Assembly: GCA_030656215.1 (NCBI GenBank)
Contig: JAUSOD010000015.1
Location: 1-51,739 of the forward strand
Reading direction: 5' to 3'
Length of the DNA: 51,739 nucleotides
From: Azoarcus sp.
Lineage (GTDB): Bacteria; Pseudomonadota; Gammaproteobacteria; Burkholderiales; Rhodocyclaceae
This document shows positions 38,246 through 45,087 of this stretch, one piece after another. Under the pieces are notes generated by a model, which was not told the origin of the DNA, made no database searches, and saw only the letters and a list, made by a program, of their open reading frames with translations. The stretch's first letter is position 1. Each line of letters begins with the position of its first letter. The translations under genes were made by a program, and so were the position numbers.

Positions 38246-38348
38246 GCCCGACGAAACCGCCGCCGTCGTCTGGGTGCACGAGCTCATCGAAACCGCCGGC
38301 CAGTGCAGACGTATGCACGACGCCTGCCGGGCCGCCCCGGGGCACTGA
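38097..38348 (+). CDS. Rz1-like outer-membrane lipoprotein spanin
   Basis: 83 residues. Signal peptide MQSSRLTALIACGLLTAC has a lipobox LLTAC, so the mature lipoprotein starts at Cys18. The mature part is Pro-rich (STPALPPPMPAPHRP), like lambda Rz1. It begins within Rz and extends 103 bp past its stop, an overlapping rather than fully embedded arrangement. The extended C-terminus (WVHELIETAGQCRRMHDACR) is longer than in lambda. Confidence 0.8.
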   Translation: MQSSRLTALIACGLLTACATSTPALPPPMPAPHRPTECLTPCPPLPALTEPDETAAVVWVHELIETAGQCRRMHDACRAAPGH

Positions 38349-38350
38349 CC

Positions 38351-38713
38351 GTGCGCCAGCTGCTCGACGATGGCCAGGTGGCGATTACCTTCGAGCCCCG
38401 CGGTGGCACCGTGCGTGCGCTCGATTCGGTGCCCGACACCGACGACCACCCGCCCTACATCGCCGTCGGCGAAATTACCCCGCTCTCCGACGACATCGTC
38501 AAAATCCACGCCTTCGCCGGCCAGCTGCACCGCCGGCACATGCGGCTCATCGTGCGCCTGCTGCTCGAGCAAGGTTTCCGTGTGGCCTATGTCGACCGTG
38601 CCGCCGGCCACGCCCTGCCGATGGCAGAGCGGATCGAGACTGGGGACTGGGTAGGGTGGTGGCGGTTAGACCTGGTGCGGGTGCGGCTGGGCAGTCACTC
38701 CGCCCGCACGTAG
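38351..38713 (+). CDS. Late phage protein of unknown function
   Basis: 120 residues from GTG 38351, two bases after the Rz1 stop. Alternating strands and helices (VAITFEPRGGTVRALDSVPD, LHRRHMRLIVRLLLEQGFRV) end in a Trp-rich strand (ETGDWVGWWRLDL). It looks like an alpha/beta acyltransferase-sized domain but lacks recognisable motifs. Last gene of the rightward late operon; its end overlaps the convergent HTH gene by 19 bp. Confidence 0.5.
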   Translation: MRQLLDDGQVAITFEPRGGTVRALDSVPDTDDHPPYIAVGEITPLSDDIVKIHAFAGQLHRRHMRLIVRLLLEQGFRVAYVDRAAGHALPMAERIETGDWVGWWRLDLVRVRLGSHSART

Positions 38714-38970
38714 ATCATGGCCCCGCCGCGTTGGCGGGGTGGCATCTGCGGCAGCATCGCAGGCGTGACTTCCGAGATCCGCAGCAGCCACAGCCACCAG
38801 GCGGACAGCGGCATGCTGCTGTCGCCGGTCTCCCATCGCTGCCATTTGCGCTCGCTGGCGCCGACGATCCACGCGCACTGGGCCTGGGTGTAGCCGTGGC
38901 GATCGCGTATGGCGCGGATGCGGTCGGGCTCGGGCTGGCGGGCGATTTCGAGCTCGGTGAGCATCATCAT
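38695..38970 (-). CDS. HTH (XRE-like) regulator at the right end
   Basis: 91 residues from ATG 38970, ATGA-coupled to the upstream small gene; a GTG at 38982 is possible. The core RAIRDRHGYTQAQCAWIVGA, then SERKWQRWETGDSSMPLSAW, is a clear XRE-type helix-turn-helix. It is a candidate for binding the palindrome shared by the two prophage ends, though that is inference. A hairpin CCCCGCC/GGCGGGG (38721-38739) near its 3' end could end transcription from both sides. Confidence 0.65.
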   Translation of the reverse strand: MMMLTELEIARQPEPDRIRAIRDRHGYTQAQCAWIVGASERKWQRWETGDSSMPLSAWWLWLLRISEVTPAMLPQMPPRQRGGAMIYVRAE

Positions 38971-39161
38971 GACACTCGACACGCCTGCATCTCATAGCGC
39001 TGGGGCACAGTCGCATTCCGTTTGCCGCGCGCCCATTCATTTAGGTTCGCTATGGCTTTGTCGCACGCCTGTTCCTCCGTAGCCGCTTCGACAACGGTGC
39101 TCCGGCCTGCCCAAGAGCTTTCCGCGCTATTCATCACGAATACAACTTCCCATTTTTTCAC
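38967..39161 (-). CDS. Small protein of unknown function
   Basis: 64 residues from GTG 39161. The pattern KKWEVVFVMNSAESSWAGRS, TVVEAATEEQACDKAIANLN, gives strand-helix alternation like a small ferredoxin-fold domain. Codons are less GC-biased than the late genes. It is the middle gene of a three-gene leftward right-end cluster. Confidence 0.55.
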   Translation of the reverse strand: MKKWEVVFVMNSAESSWAGRSTVVEAATEEQACDKAIANLNEWARGKRNATVPQRYEMQACRVS

Positions 39162-39205
39162 GATGCACCCCTTTGCGCGCCGGGCTTTCGCTCGGCGCTT
39201 TGGTT

Positions 39206-39424
39206 TTAGATCGCGTATCGGCGCTCAACGTCCTTGATTCCGCCGAGCACAAACCAGCCTTCGGTGTTCGTGTTCGGCATCGTGCCGTAAGCATGCACTT
39301 CGGTTGCGGCACCTTGGCCGACGATGCGATATTTCCGCGTCCCGAACTCGTCACGAAGAAGCTTCCGAAGCTGTTGTTCGCGCTGGTTTGCGTAGCAGGC
39401 GGTGGTTTTGTCGTAGCTGGTCAT
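39206..39424 (-). CDS. Right-end moron-like small protein
   Basis: 72 residues (MTSYDKTTACYANQREQQLR, then GTRKYRIVGQGAATEVHAYG). First gene of the leftward right-end cluster, 48 bp downstream of a near-consensus promoter with an embedded palindrome. The strong sigma-70-type promoter suggests expression in the lysogen unless the operator is occupied. No family recognised. Confidence 0.6.
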   Translation of the reverse strand: MTSYDKTTACYANQREQQLRKLLRDEFGTRKYRIVGQGAATEVHAYGTMPNTNTEGWFVLGGIKDVERRYAI

Positions 39425-39471
39425 TTTCTTTCCCCGGGTCGGTGGTCGGCGTCATCGCCTTCCATGTCTGT

Positions 39472-39499
39472 ATATTAGCACGTCAATTTGACGTGTCAA
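39472..39499 (-). promoter_or_regulatory. Sigma-70 promoter with embedded palindromic operator
   Basis: On the minus strand TTGACA (39499-39494), a 16-bp spacer and TAATAT (39477-39472). The spacer is filled by CACGTCAA-N-TTGACGTG (39479-39495). The arms equal those of the palindrome upstream of xis (3264-3281). It drives the cluster 39424 to 38695. Beyond it, 39500-39617 has no gene. Confidence 0.7.
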
Positions 39500-39584
39500 T
39501 AGACTTTCAAACTATTTTGGCCTGACCCGACTCCGAGTCCGCATAGCAATCGCCGTGCCACACTGTGTCTAAACCTTGTCCGCG

Positions 39585-39603
39585 CTGTGTCCACATTGTG
39601 ACC
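39585..39603. repeat. Candidate integrase arm-type site, right
   Basis: CTGTGTCCACATTGTGACC resembles 2018-2036 near attL, and a partial copy (CTGTGTCTAAACC) lies 22 bp away at 39563. It stands between the right-end promoter and attR, the expected place for P-arm sites. Confidence 0.4.
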
Positions 39604-39617
39604 ACTATTGACCAGAT

Positions 39618-40076
39618 TCAACCAAGTGAGCGCACATATGCAAGGACTTCGTCGGCGTGCCCGGACACCTTCACCCCGCGCCATTCCTTGGCAATCCGGC
39701 CGGTTTCATCCAGTACGAAAGTGGACCGCTCGACGCCCCGCGATTGCTTGCCGTACATGTTCTTCATCTTGATCACGCCAAAGATGTTGCACGCCACTTC
39801 TTCGGCATCCGAGATCAGGTCGAAGGGCAACTCGAGCTTGGCCTTGAAGTTTTCGTGGGACTTAAGGCTGTCGCGCGAAATGCCGAAGACCTCGCACCCG
39901 GCAGCGGTAAACGCAGCATGGAGCGCGCCGAAGTCACGGGTCTCGTTGGTGCAGCCCGGGGTGTTGTCCTTGGGGTAGAAATACAGGGCGACTTTTTTTC
40001 CGCGCAATGCCGAAAGGGTCACGGTGTTGCCGCCGGTGGCCGGCAGGCTGAATTCGGGAAGAAGAGAATCGGTCAT
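39618..40076 (-). CDS. bcp: Peroxiredoxin Bcp/PrxQ, host-phage hybrid gene
   Basis: 152 residues, thiol peroxidase that reduces hydroperoxides in the cytoplasm. Peroxidatic Cys42 sits in TPGCTNETRDF; a second Cys61 (AAGCEVFGIS) may resolve it. RBS AGGAG precedes ATG 40076. Codons 1-106 are host DNA, residues 107-111 (MYGKQ) are the att core, and the last 41 residues come from the phage (SRGVERSTFVLDETGRIAKE...). They replace the native end now stranded at 1844-1967. Differences are conservative, so activity is probably kept. Confidence 0.92.
   Translation of the reverse strand: MTDSLLPEFSLPATGGNTVTLSALRGKKVALYFYPKDNTPGCTNETRDFGALHAAFTAAGCEVFGISRDSLKSHENFKAKLELPFDLISDAEEVACNIFGVIKMKNMYGKQSRGVERSTFVLDETGRIAKEWRGVKVSGHADEVLAYVRSLG
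39745..39758. repeat. attR core (14 bp)
   Basis: TGCTTGCCGTACAT, identical to 1968-1981. To its right bcp is host sequence up to the start codon; to its left the bcp frame continues in phage-carried DNA to a stop at 39618. Confidence 0.85.
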
Positions 40077-40167
40077 GGTGTCTCCTGTTGTACGCGTCTG
40101 CGCTCAGCGTACCGGACGAATGCCGTCGCTGACAATTACGCCGAGATGACAGGTGCCGGCCGCGGCC

Positions 40168-40548
40168 TCACTCGACTGGATCAAAGAGCAGTGCGGCGCC
40201 CACGGAGCGTCCTTCGCCCACCAGTACGTTGAAGGTGCGGCACGCGGCTGCCAGGTCCATGATCTCGAAGCCGATACGGGCTTCGATCAGGGGGCGCAGC
40301 AGTGCATGGGCGGGAAATCGCTGTTTCCTGCCAGTGCCGATCAGCAGGATCTCCACGCCAAGGGCGCAAGTCTCGACCAGGTCTTCCACGGAAAGGCCGG
40401 TGAACCCGCCCGGGGCCCAGCCGGACACGACTCGGTCGGCGGTCAGCAGGAGGTTGCCGTCATGGCGTATCTTGTTGATCAGGACGTGATCGATGCCGTA
40501 GCCGGTCACGGTGTTGATGCTGGTGAGCTGGTCTTGATGGAGCTTCAT
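40168..40548 (-). CDS. Mth938-like domain protein (DUF498)
   Basis: 126 residues from ATG 40548 (RBS near AGGAG is weak). Sequence NTVTGYGIDHVLINKIRHDG, GWAPGGFTGLSVEDL, ILLIGTGRKQRF matches the small Mth938/NDUFAF3-like fold. Its role in bacteria is not established. It lies between bcp and divergent alaA, an order I associate with betaproteobacteria. In-frame upstream extension is antisense to alaA and rejected. Confidence 0.8.
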   Translation of the reverse strand: MKLHQDQLTSINTVTGYGIDHVLINKIRHDGNLLLTADRVVSGWAPGGFTGLSVEDLVETCALGVEILLIGTGRKQRFPAHALLRPLIEARIGFEIMDLAAACRTFNVLVGEGRSVGAALLFDPVE

Positions 40549-40737
40549 GGCGGGCTGGTCAGTGGGGTGGGGGGCGGGTTGCAGGCCGGGTCTGGTGAGT
40601 GGCAAATTGCCGCGCTGAGGCGGCGGAGCTAAGATAGCAATCTTTTCGCCCTTTGCGCGAGCGGGACATGTTCCGCAGTAGAGGGCGGGCCGGCGCCCCG
40701 CGGTGGATTGAGGGCAAGTCAATAAAGGATAGCGGAC

Positions 40738-42036
40738 ATGAAAGCGGCGACGACACTGAATCTGGCAACGGCACCCACGGAACCTGTGGTCAAGGCCGAG
40801 CCCGCAGCCGCGCGCCCGATCCGCAAATCGGCCAAGCTCGCCGACGTGTGCTACGACATCCGCGGCCCGGTGATGGTTCGGGCCAAGCAGATGGAAGACG
40901 AGGGGCACAAGATCATCAAGCTGAACATCGGCAACCTTGCCGCGTTCGGTTTCGATTCGCCCGAAGAAATCCAGATGGACATGATTCGCAACCTGCCCAA
41001 TTCGGCGGGCTACTCGGATTCCAAGGGGATTTTCTCCGCGCGCAAGGCGGTGATGCACTACACCCAGCAGAAGAACATCAAGGGTGTGGACATCGAGGAC
41101 ATCTACCTTGGCAACGGTGTGTCCGAGCTCATCGTGCTGGCGATGAATGCGCTGCTCAACGCGGGTGACGAGGTGCTGGTGCCGGCACCCGACTACCCCT
41201 TGTGGACCGCTGCGGTGAGCCTCTCCGGCGGCCGGCCGGTGCATTACCTGTGCGATGAAGGCGCCGGCTGGATGCCCGACATCGCCGACATGCGCGCGAA
41301 GATCACCCCCAACACGCGCGCGATCGTCGTCATCAATCCGAACAACCCTACCGGCGCGGTGTATCCGGATGAGGTCCTGAAGGACATCATCTCACTGGCT
41401 CGCGAGTTTGATCTGATCCTGTATGCCGACGAGGTGTACGACAAGGTGCTGTACGACGGTATCACCCATACCTCGGTCGCGGCGCTGTCGGAGGACGTGC
41501 TCACCATCGTGTTCAACGGCCTGTCCAAGAACTACCGTTCCTGCGGCTACCGCGCCGGGTGGATGGTGGTGTGTGGTGACAAGCGTCGCGCGCAGGACTA
41601 CATCGAAGGTCTCAACATGCTGGCCTCGATGCGACTGTGCGCCAACGTGCCGGGCCAGTACGCGATCCAGACCGCGCTCGGCGGTTATCAGAGCATCGAC
41701 GACTTGGTGGCCGAAGGTGGGCGCATGCGGCGCCAGCGCGACCTCGCATGGGAGCTGATCAGCGCCATCCCGGGGGTGAGCTGCGTCAAGCCCCAGGCCA
41801 CGCTCTACATGTTCCCGAAGCTCGATCCGAAGATGTACCCGATCGTCGACGATCAGGCCTTCATCGCCGAGCTGCTCGAGGAGGAGCGCGTGCTGCTGGT
41901 GCAGGGCACCGGCTTCAACTGGCCGCAGCCCGATCACTTCCGCCTGGTCTTCCTGCCGCACGAAGACGACCTGCGCGATGCCGTCGGGCGTATCGCCCGA
42001 TTCCTCGAACACTATCGCAAGCGTCACGGCTCCTGA
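40738..42036 (+). CDS. alaA: Glutamate-pyruvate (alanine) aminotransferase
   Basis: 432 residues, PLP-dependent class I aminotransferase that forms alanine from pyruvate and glutamate. Close to E. coli AlaA in recalled motifs: HKIIKLNIGNLAAFGFDSPE, YSDSKGIFSARKAVM, VPAPDYPLWTAAVSLSGG, VVINPNNPTGAVYPDEVL and NGLSKNYRSCGYRAGW with the PLP lysine. An extra N-terminal 25 residues are Ala/Pro-rich. The 190-bp gap before it is the divergent promoter region shared with the Mth938 gene. hom follows after 42 bp. Confidence 0.9.
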   Translation: MKAATTLNLATAPTEPVVKAEPAAARPIRKSAKLADVCYDIRGPVMVRAKQMEDEGHKIIKLNIGNLAAFGFDSPEEIQMDMIRNLPNSAGYSDSKGIFSARKAVMHYTQQKNIKGVDIEDIYLGNGVSELIVLAMNALLNAGDEVLVPAPDYPLWTAAVSLSGGRPVHYLCDEGAGWMPDIADMRAKITPNTRAIVVINPNNPTGAVYPDEVLKDIISLAREFDLILYADEVYDKVLYDGITHTSVAALSEDVLTIVFNGLSKNYRSCGYRAGWMVVCGDKRRAQDYIEGLNMLASMRLCANVPGQYAIQTALGGYQSIDDLVAEGGRMRRQRDLAWELISAIPGVSCVKPQATLYMFPKLDPKMYPIVDDQAFIAELLEEERVLLVQGTGFNWPQPDHFRLVFLPHEDDLRDAVGRIARFLEHYRKRHGS

Positions 42037-42078
42037 GCCCGGCGCTTTTCACCCTCAACGACCATACGGAAGCACTGA

Positions 42079-43386
42079 ATGAAACCGATCAACGTGGGCC
42101 TGCTGGGCATCGGTACCGTCGGCGGCGGCACCTTTACCGTCCTGAAACGCAACGAAGAGGAAATCACCCGTCGCGCCGGGCGGCCGATTCGCATCACCAC
42201 GGTGGCGGACAAGAACCTTGAACTGGCGCGCACGGTGGCCGGCGAGGGTGTCCGGCTGACCGATGATGCGTTCTCGGTGGTCACCGATCCCGAAATCGAT
42301 ATCGTCGTCGAGCTGATCGGCGGCTATGGCGTGGCCCGCGAACTGGTGCTCAAAGCCATCGAAAACGGCAAGCACGTGGTCACCGCCAACAAGGCGCTGC
42401 TTGCGGTGCACGGCAACGAGATCTTCGCCGCCGCCCAGAAAAAGGGTGTCATGGTCGCGTTCGAGGCGGCAGTCGCCGGTGGCATCCCGATCATCAAGGC
42501 GCTGCGTGAAGGCCTGTCCGCCAACCGGATCCAGTGGCTGGCCGGCATCATCAATGGCACCACCAACTTCATCCTGTCCGAGATGCGTGACAAGGGCCTG
42601 CCGTTTGCCGACGTGCTCAAGGAAGCGCAGGCGCTGGGCTATGCCGAAGCCGATCCCACTTTCGACATCGAAGGCGTGGATGCCGCGCACAAGGCGACGA
42701 TCATGAGCGCGATTGCGTTCGGTATCCCGATGCAGTTCGACAAGGCCTACATCGAGGGCATCACCAAACTCGAGTCGGCCGACATCAACTACGCCGAACA
42801 GCTCGGCTACCGGATCAAGCTGCTGGGCATCGCCAAGAAGCGCGAGGATGGCGTCGAGTTGCGCGTGCATCCGACCCTGATCCCCGAGAAGCGCCTCATC
42901 GCCAACGTCGAAGGTGCGATGAACGCGGTGCTGGTGCAGGCCGATGCGGTCGGCGCCACGCTTTACTACGGGAAAGGTGCCGGTGCCGAACCGACCGCTT
43001 CGGCCGTCATCGCCGATCTGGTCGACATCACCCGCCTGCATACCGCCGACCCCGAGCACCGGGTGCCGCACCTGGCCTTCCAGCCCGATCAGGTGCAGGA
43101 CATCGCCGTGCTGCCGATCGAAGAGGTGATCACCTCCTACTACCTGCGCATGCGGGTGGACGACAAGCCGGGCGTGCTCGCCGACATCACCCGCATCCTG
43201 GCCGACAGCGATATCTCGATCGACGCCATGATCCAGAAGGAGCCGGGCGAGGGCGAGTCGCAAACCGACATCATCATGCTCACCCATCTGACGATCGAGA
43301 AGAACGCCAATGCGGCCATCGCCCGGATCGAGGCCCTGCCGGTGGTAAGTGGTCAGGTCAAGCGGATCAGGCTCGAAACGCTCTGA
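42079..43386 (+). CDS. hom: Homoserine dehydrogenase
   Basis: 435 residues, reduces aspartate semialdehyde to homoserine in threonine and methionine synthesis. N-terminal Rossmann motif GLLGIGTVGGG, central catalytic region NGTTNFILSEM and EGVDAAHKATIMSAIAFG, and a C-terminal ACT domain (YYLRMRVDDKPGVLADITRI) for feedback control by threonine. Standard length and single-function form. Threonine synthase, which usually follows hom in this group, is not present; a convergent nif-type operon lies there instead. Confidence 0.95.
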   Translation: MKPINVGLLGIGTVGGGTFTVLKRNEEEITRRAGRPIRITTVADKNLELARTVAGEGVRLTDDAFSVVTDPEIDIVVELIGGYGVARELVLKAIENGKHVVTANKALLAVHGNEIFAAAQKKGVMVAFEAAVAGGIPIIKALREGLSANRIQWLAGIINGTTNFILSEMRDKGLPFADVLKEAQALGYAEADPTFDIEGVDAAHKATIMSAIAFGIPMQFDKAYIEGITKLESADINYAEQLGYRIKLLGIAKKREDGVELRVHPTLIPEKRLIANVEGAMNAVLVQADAVGATLYYGKGAGAEPTASAVIADLVDITRLHTADPEHRVPHLAFQPDQVQDIAVLPIEEVITSYYLRMRVDDKPGVLADITRILADSDISIDAMIQKEPGEGESQTDIIMLTHLTIEKNANAAIARIEALPVVSGQVKRIRLETL

Positions 43387-43470
43387 CAGCGTGTTGTGGC
43401 GGGGCGGAAAGCATGGTGCTTGTCCGTCCCGTCACAAACAACTACGGCGCCAAGTACAGTGCGCGACCGA

Positions 43471-43749
43471 TCAGGTCGCAGGCGTCCGGCTCACCCGTTC
43501 CAGATCCCGCGAGGCAAGACCGACGCTGGTGGTGGCATTGCCCTCGCCGGTATTCCACCACATCGTCACCCATGCCCGACCCTCTTCATCGAAGTAATCG
43601 ATCTCGCAGACCGCACCGCGCATGAACTCGAACATCTCCCGTTCATCGTCGTCGATATCGGTGCCGATTTCGATGTTGATGATCCGGACCTCGTCGCCAA
43701 CCGCAATTGGTTGACCGTGTCTGTCGGTATGCGTGTCAGTGGCGTGCAT
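43471..43749 (-). CDS. Small protein of unknown function in the nafY operon
   Basis: 92 residues with RBS AAGGAGC. A KOW/SH3-like small beta fold is suggested (GQPIAVGDEVRIINIEIGTD, then VCEIDYFDEEGRAWVTMWWN). Third gene of the leftward nafY operon, 27 bp after the previous gene, convergent with hom. By context it is nitrogen-fixation-associated, but I do not recognise the family. Confidence 0.65.
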   Translation of the reverse strand: MHATDTHTDRHGQPIAVGDEVRIINIEIGTDIDDDEREMFEFMRGAVCEIDYFDEEGRAWVTMWWNTGEGNATTSVGLASRDLERVSRTPAT

Positions 43750-43776
43750 TTGATGCTCCTTCGGTGATCATGAAGT

Positions 43777-44043
43777 TCAGTGTTTCGAGGCCATGGCCTC
43801 GACTGCTGCGGACAGGGCAGGCACGATGCGGGCGCCGTCTTGCTGTTCGAGCAGGCGGACGGCATTCTCGACCAGTTTGTGCGCCTCGTCCGTCTTTGCC
43901 CCCAGCTTCAGTTCGGCCGCAAAACGGCCAATGCTGCCCGCCACCAGACGGGTGATGCGACCGTTCTCACCGGTCACCCGGGAACTGGCGATGGCATTGG
44001 CGATCAGGTCGGCGACGATGCGGTGATAGTCCTTGTCTGCCAT
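43777..44043 (-). CDS. Small helical protein of unknown function in the nafY operon
   Basis: 88 residues from ATG 44043. Entirely helical (YHRIVADLIANAIASSRVTG, then GSIGRFAAELKLGAKTDEAH, LVENAVRLLEQ). It lies 10 bp after the nafY stop, so co-transcribed. Expected to be made under nitrogen-fixing conditions from the sigma-54 promoter upstream of nafY. Function unknown. Confidence 0.7.
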   Translation of the reverse strand: MADKDYHRIVADLIANAIASSRVTGENGRITRLVAGSIGRFAAELKLGAKTDEAHKLVENAVRLLEQQDGARIVPALSAAVEAMASKH

Positions 44044-44053
44044 GATGTGCCCC

Positions 44054-44788
44054 TCATTCCTCGACCACGGCCGCACTGTAGTTCTTCAGCCGCTGGCCGG
44101 CGCCAACCCCGAGGATCTTGGCCAGCCACGGCGGTGGCGACTGCGTCATCATGTGCTGGAACTCGCTCAGAACCTCGGCCGCCGGGCCGCCCTCGATGCG
44201 CTTGATCGGGTAGATGCCGCCCTTGATCACCTTGGCCGCCGCCGGCCCGCCCACCGATACCACGTACAGCACATGACAGTCCGAAATGAGCTTTACCCGG
44301 AAGCCGTTCTTGTCCTCGGCAAAATCGGCCTCCAGCGCATCGCGAAGACCGATCAGGCGAATCTCTTCGGGTGACACCTGATACACGAGGTAGCGGATAC
44401 AGGAGCCGAAGTGTCCGTTGAGCGCCTCGCCGCTGTCGGACGCCAATGCAACCCGAACCGAGCCAGGCATGTCGCCGTCGACGAAGGGAATGGGCGCAGG
44501 CAGCGGGTCGCCCTCGATATCGCCCCACAGGATCCGCACCGCGAGTTTCATTGCCTCGAGGCCGATGCCGATATCCTCGCCATCTTCCTCGCCGTCGGCG
44601 CTGGCGAAAGCGGTCTTGAGGTCGGTGACGGTAACGGTGCGCAAGTCGTCGGCGTCGATCTGTTCGTTGCCGATGCGGTTCTGCAGCACATCGATCAGTT
44701 GCGACAGCGAGATGCCTGGCATGGCGCGTGCCGCCAGTGCCACACGCAGGGCGGCATCGCGGGTGATCGGAGCTGGACTCTGTTGCAT
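44054..44788 (-). CDS. nafY: Nitrogenase accessory protein NafY-like
   Basis: 244 residues from ATG 44788 (RBS AGAGGAG). The N-terminal helical domain (ALRVALAARAMPGISLSQLI) and the C-terminal NifX/NifB-C-type cofactor-binding domain (MPGSVRVALASDSGEALNGH, FGSCIRYLVYQVS, CHVLYVVSVGGPAAAKVIKG) have the two-domain layout of Azotobacter NafY (about 230 residues). NafY holds FeMo-cofactor and apo-nitrogenase during maturation. Its end PPPWLAKILG also fits. Preceded by a sigma-54 promoter and NifA site. Confidence 0.85.
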   Translation of the reverse strand: MQQSPAPITRDAALRVALAARAMPGISLSQLIDVLQNRIGNEQIDADDLRTVTVTDLKTAFASADGEEDGEDIGIGLEAMKLAVRILWGDIEGDPLPAPIPFVDGDMPGSVRVALASDSGEALNGHFGSCIRYLVYQVSPEEIRLIGLRDALEADFAEDKNGFRVKLISDCHVLYVVSVGGPAAAKVIKGGIYPIKRIEGGPAAEVLSEFQHMMTQSPPPWLAKILGVGAGQRLKNYSAAVVEE

Positions 44789-44825
44789 GGGAGGAACTCC
44801 TCTGTAGGGGGATTCATCCTTTAAA

Positions 44826-44841
44826 AGCACGATGGGTGCCA
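44826..44841 (-). promoter_or_regulatory. Sigma-54 promoter of the nafY operon
   Basis: Minus strand TGGCAC (44841-44836), N5, GTGCT (44830-44826). This matches the -24/-12 consensus TGGCAC-N5-TTGCT except for one base. Transcription would start near 44816, leaving a 5' leader of about 28 nt with the SD AGAGGAG. Confidence 0.8.
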
Positions 44842-44928
44842 GTCCGTGCGGGCGTTTGTGCTTTCGTGCAAGCGGCTGTTTTGGCGCGCTTTATTCTCGC
44901 GCTGCAAGCGGCGCGGAAGGTGGCGCAA

Positions 44929-44944
44929 TGTCGCAGCGTCGACA
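44929..44944. promoter_or_regulatory. NifA upstream activator sequence TGT-N10-ACA
   Basis: TGT CGCAGCGTCG ACA is a perfect TGT-N10-ACA element about 88 bp upstream of the -24 box, a usual distance for NifA-activated sigma-54 promoters. It supports nitrogen-fixation control of the operon. Confidence 0.75.
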
Positions 44945-44996
44945 AATGATCCCCATCAATTACGCCACAGGTGAATGGAGGCAGACTTTATCGGCG

Positions 44997-45036
44997 CCCA
45001 TGTCCGTCGGCTGCGACAGTAGTCGACGGACATGGG
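44997..45036. repeat. 13-bp perfect hairpin
   Basis: CCCATGTCCGTCG (44997-45009) pairs with CGACGGACATGGG (45024-45036) over a 14-nt loop. It lies between the NifA site and the small membrane gene. No T-tract follows on either strand, so a REP-like element or RNA structure is as likely as a terminator. No other gene is seen in 44945-45087. Confidence 0.7.
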
Positions 45037-45087
45037 TACGCGGTTTCATTTCACCCCGTGCTTTTCCTGCCCCGAGTCCCTGTCCGA

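Larger units (their letters stand above)
1968..39758 (+). mobile_element. Integrated lambda-like siphovirus prophage, about 37.8 kb
   Basis: Bounded by the 14-bp att cores within bcp. It contains integrase and excisionase at the left edge, a repressor/Cro switch, CII, primase-helicase, Nu1/GpA terminase, portal, protease-capsid, tail, lysis (holins, endolysin, Rz/Rz1) and a short leftward right-end cluster. I see no disrupted essential phage gene, so it looks intact and potentially inducible. Long-tailed non-contractile morphology is inferred from the tape measure, the tail tube and the G/GT chaperone pair without a sheath gene. Confidence 0.92.

Noticed and set aside
38721-38739. CCCCGCC/GGCGGGG hairpin as a definite late terminator
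   Set aside because: Stem is good but there is no T-tract on either strand and it lies within the HTH gene; mentioned only as a possibility.
42055-43287. 410-codon minus-strand open frame opposite hom
   Set aside because: Antisense shadow of homoserine dehydrogenase.
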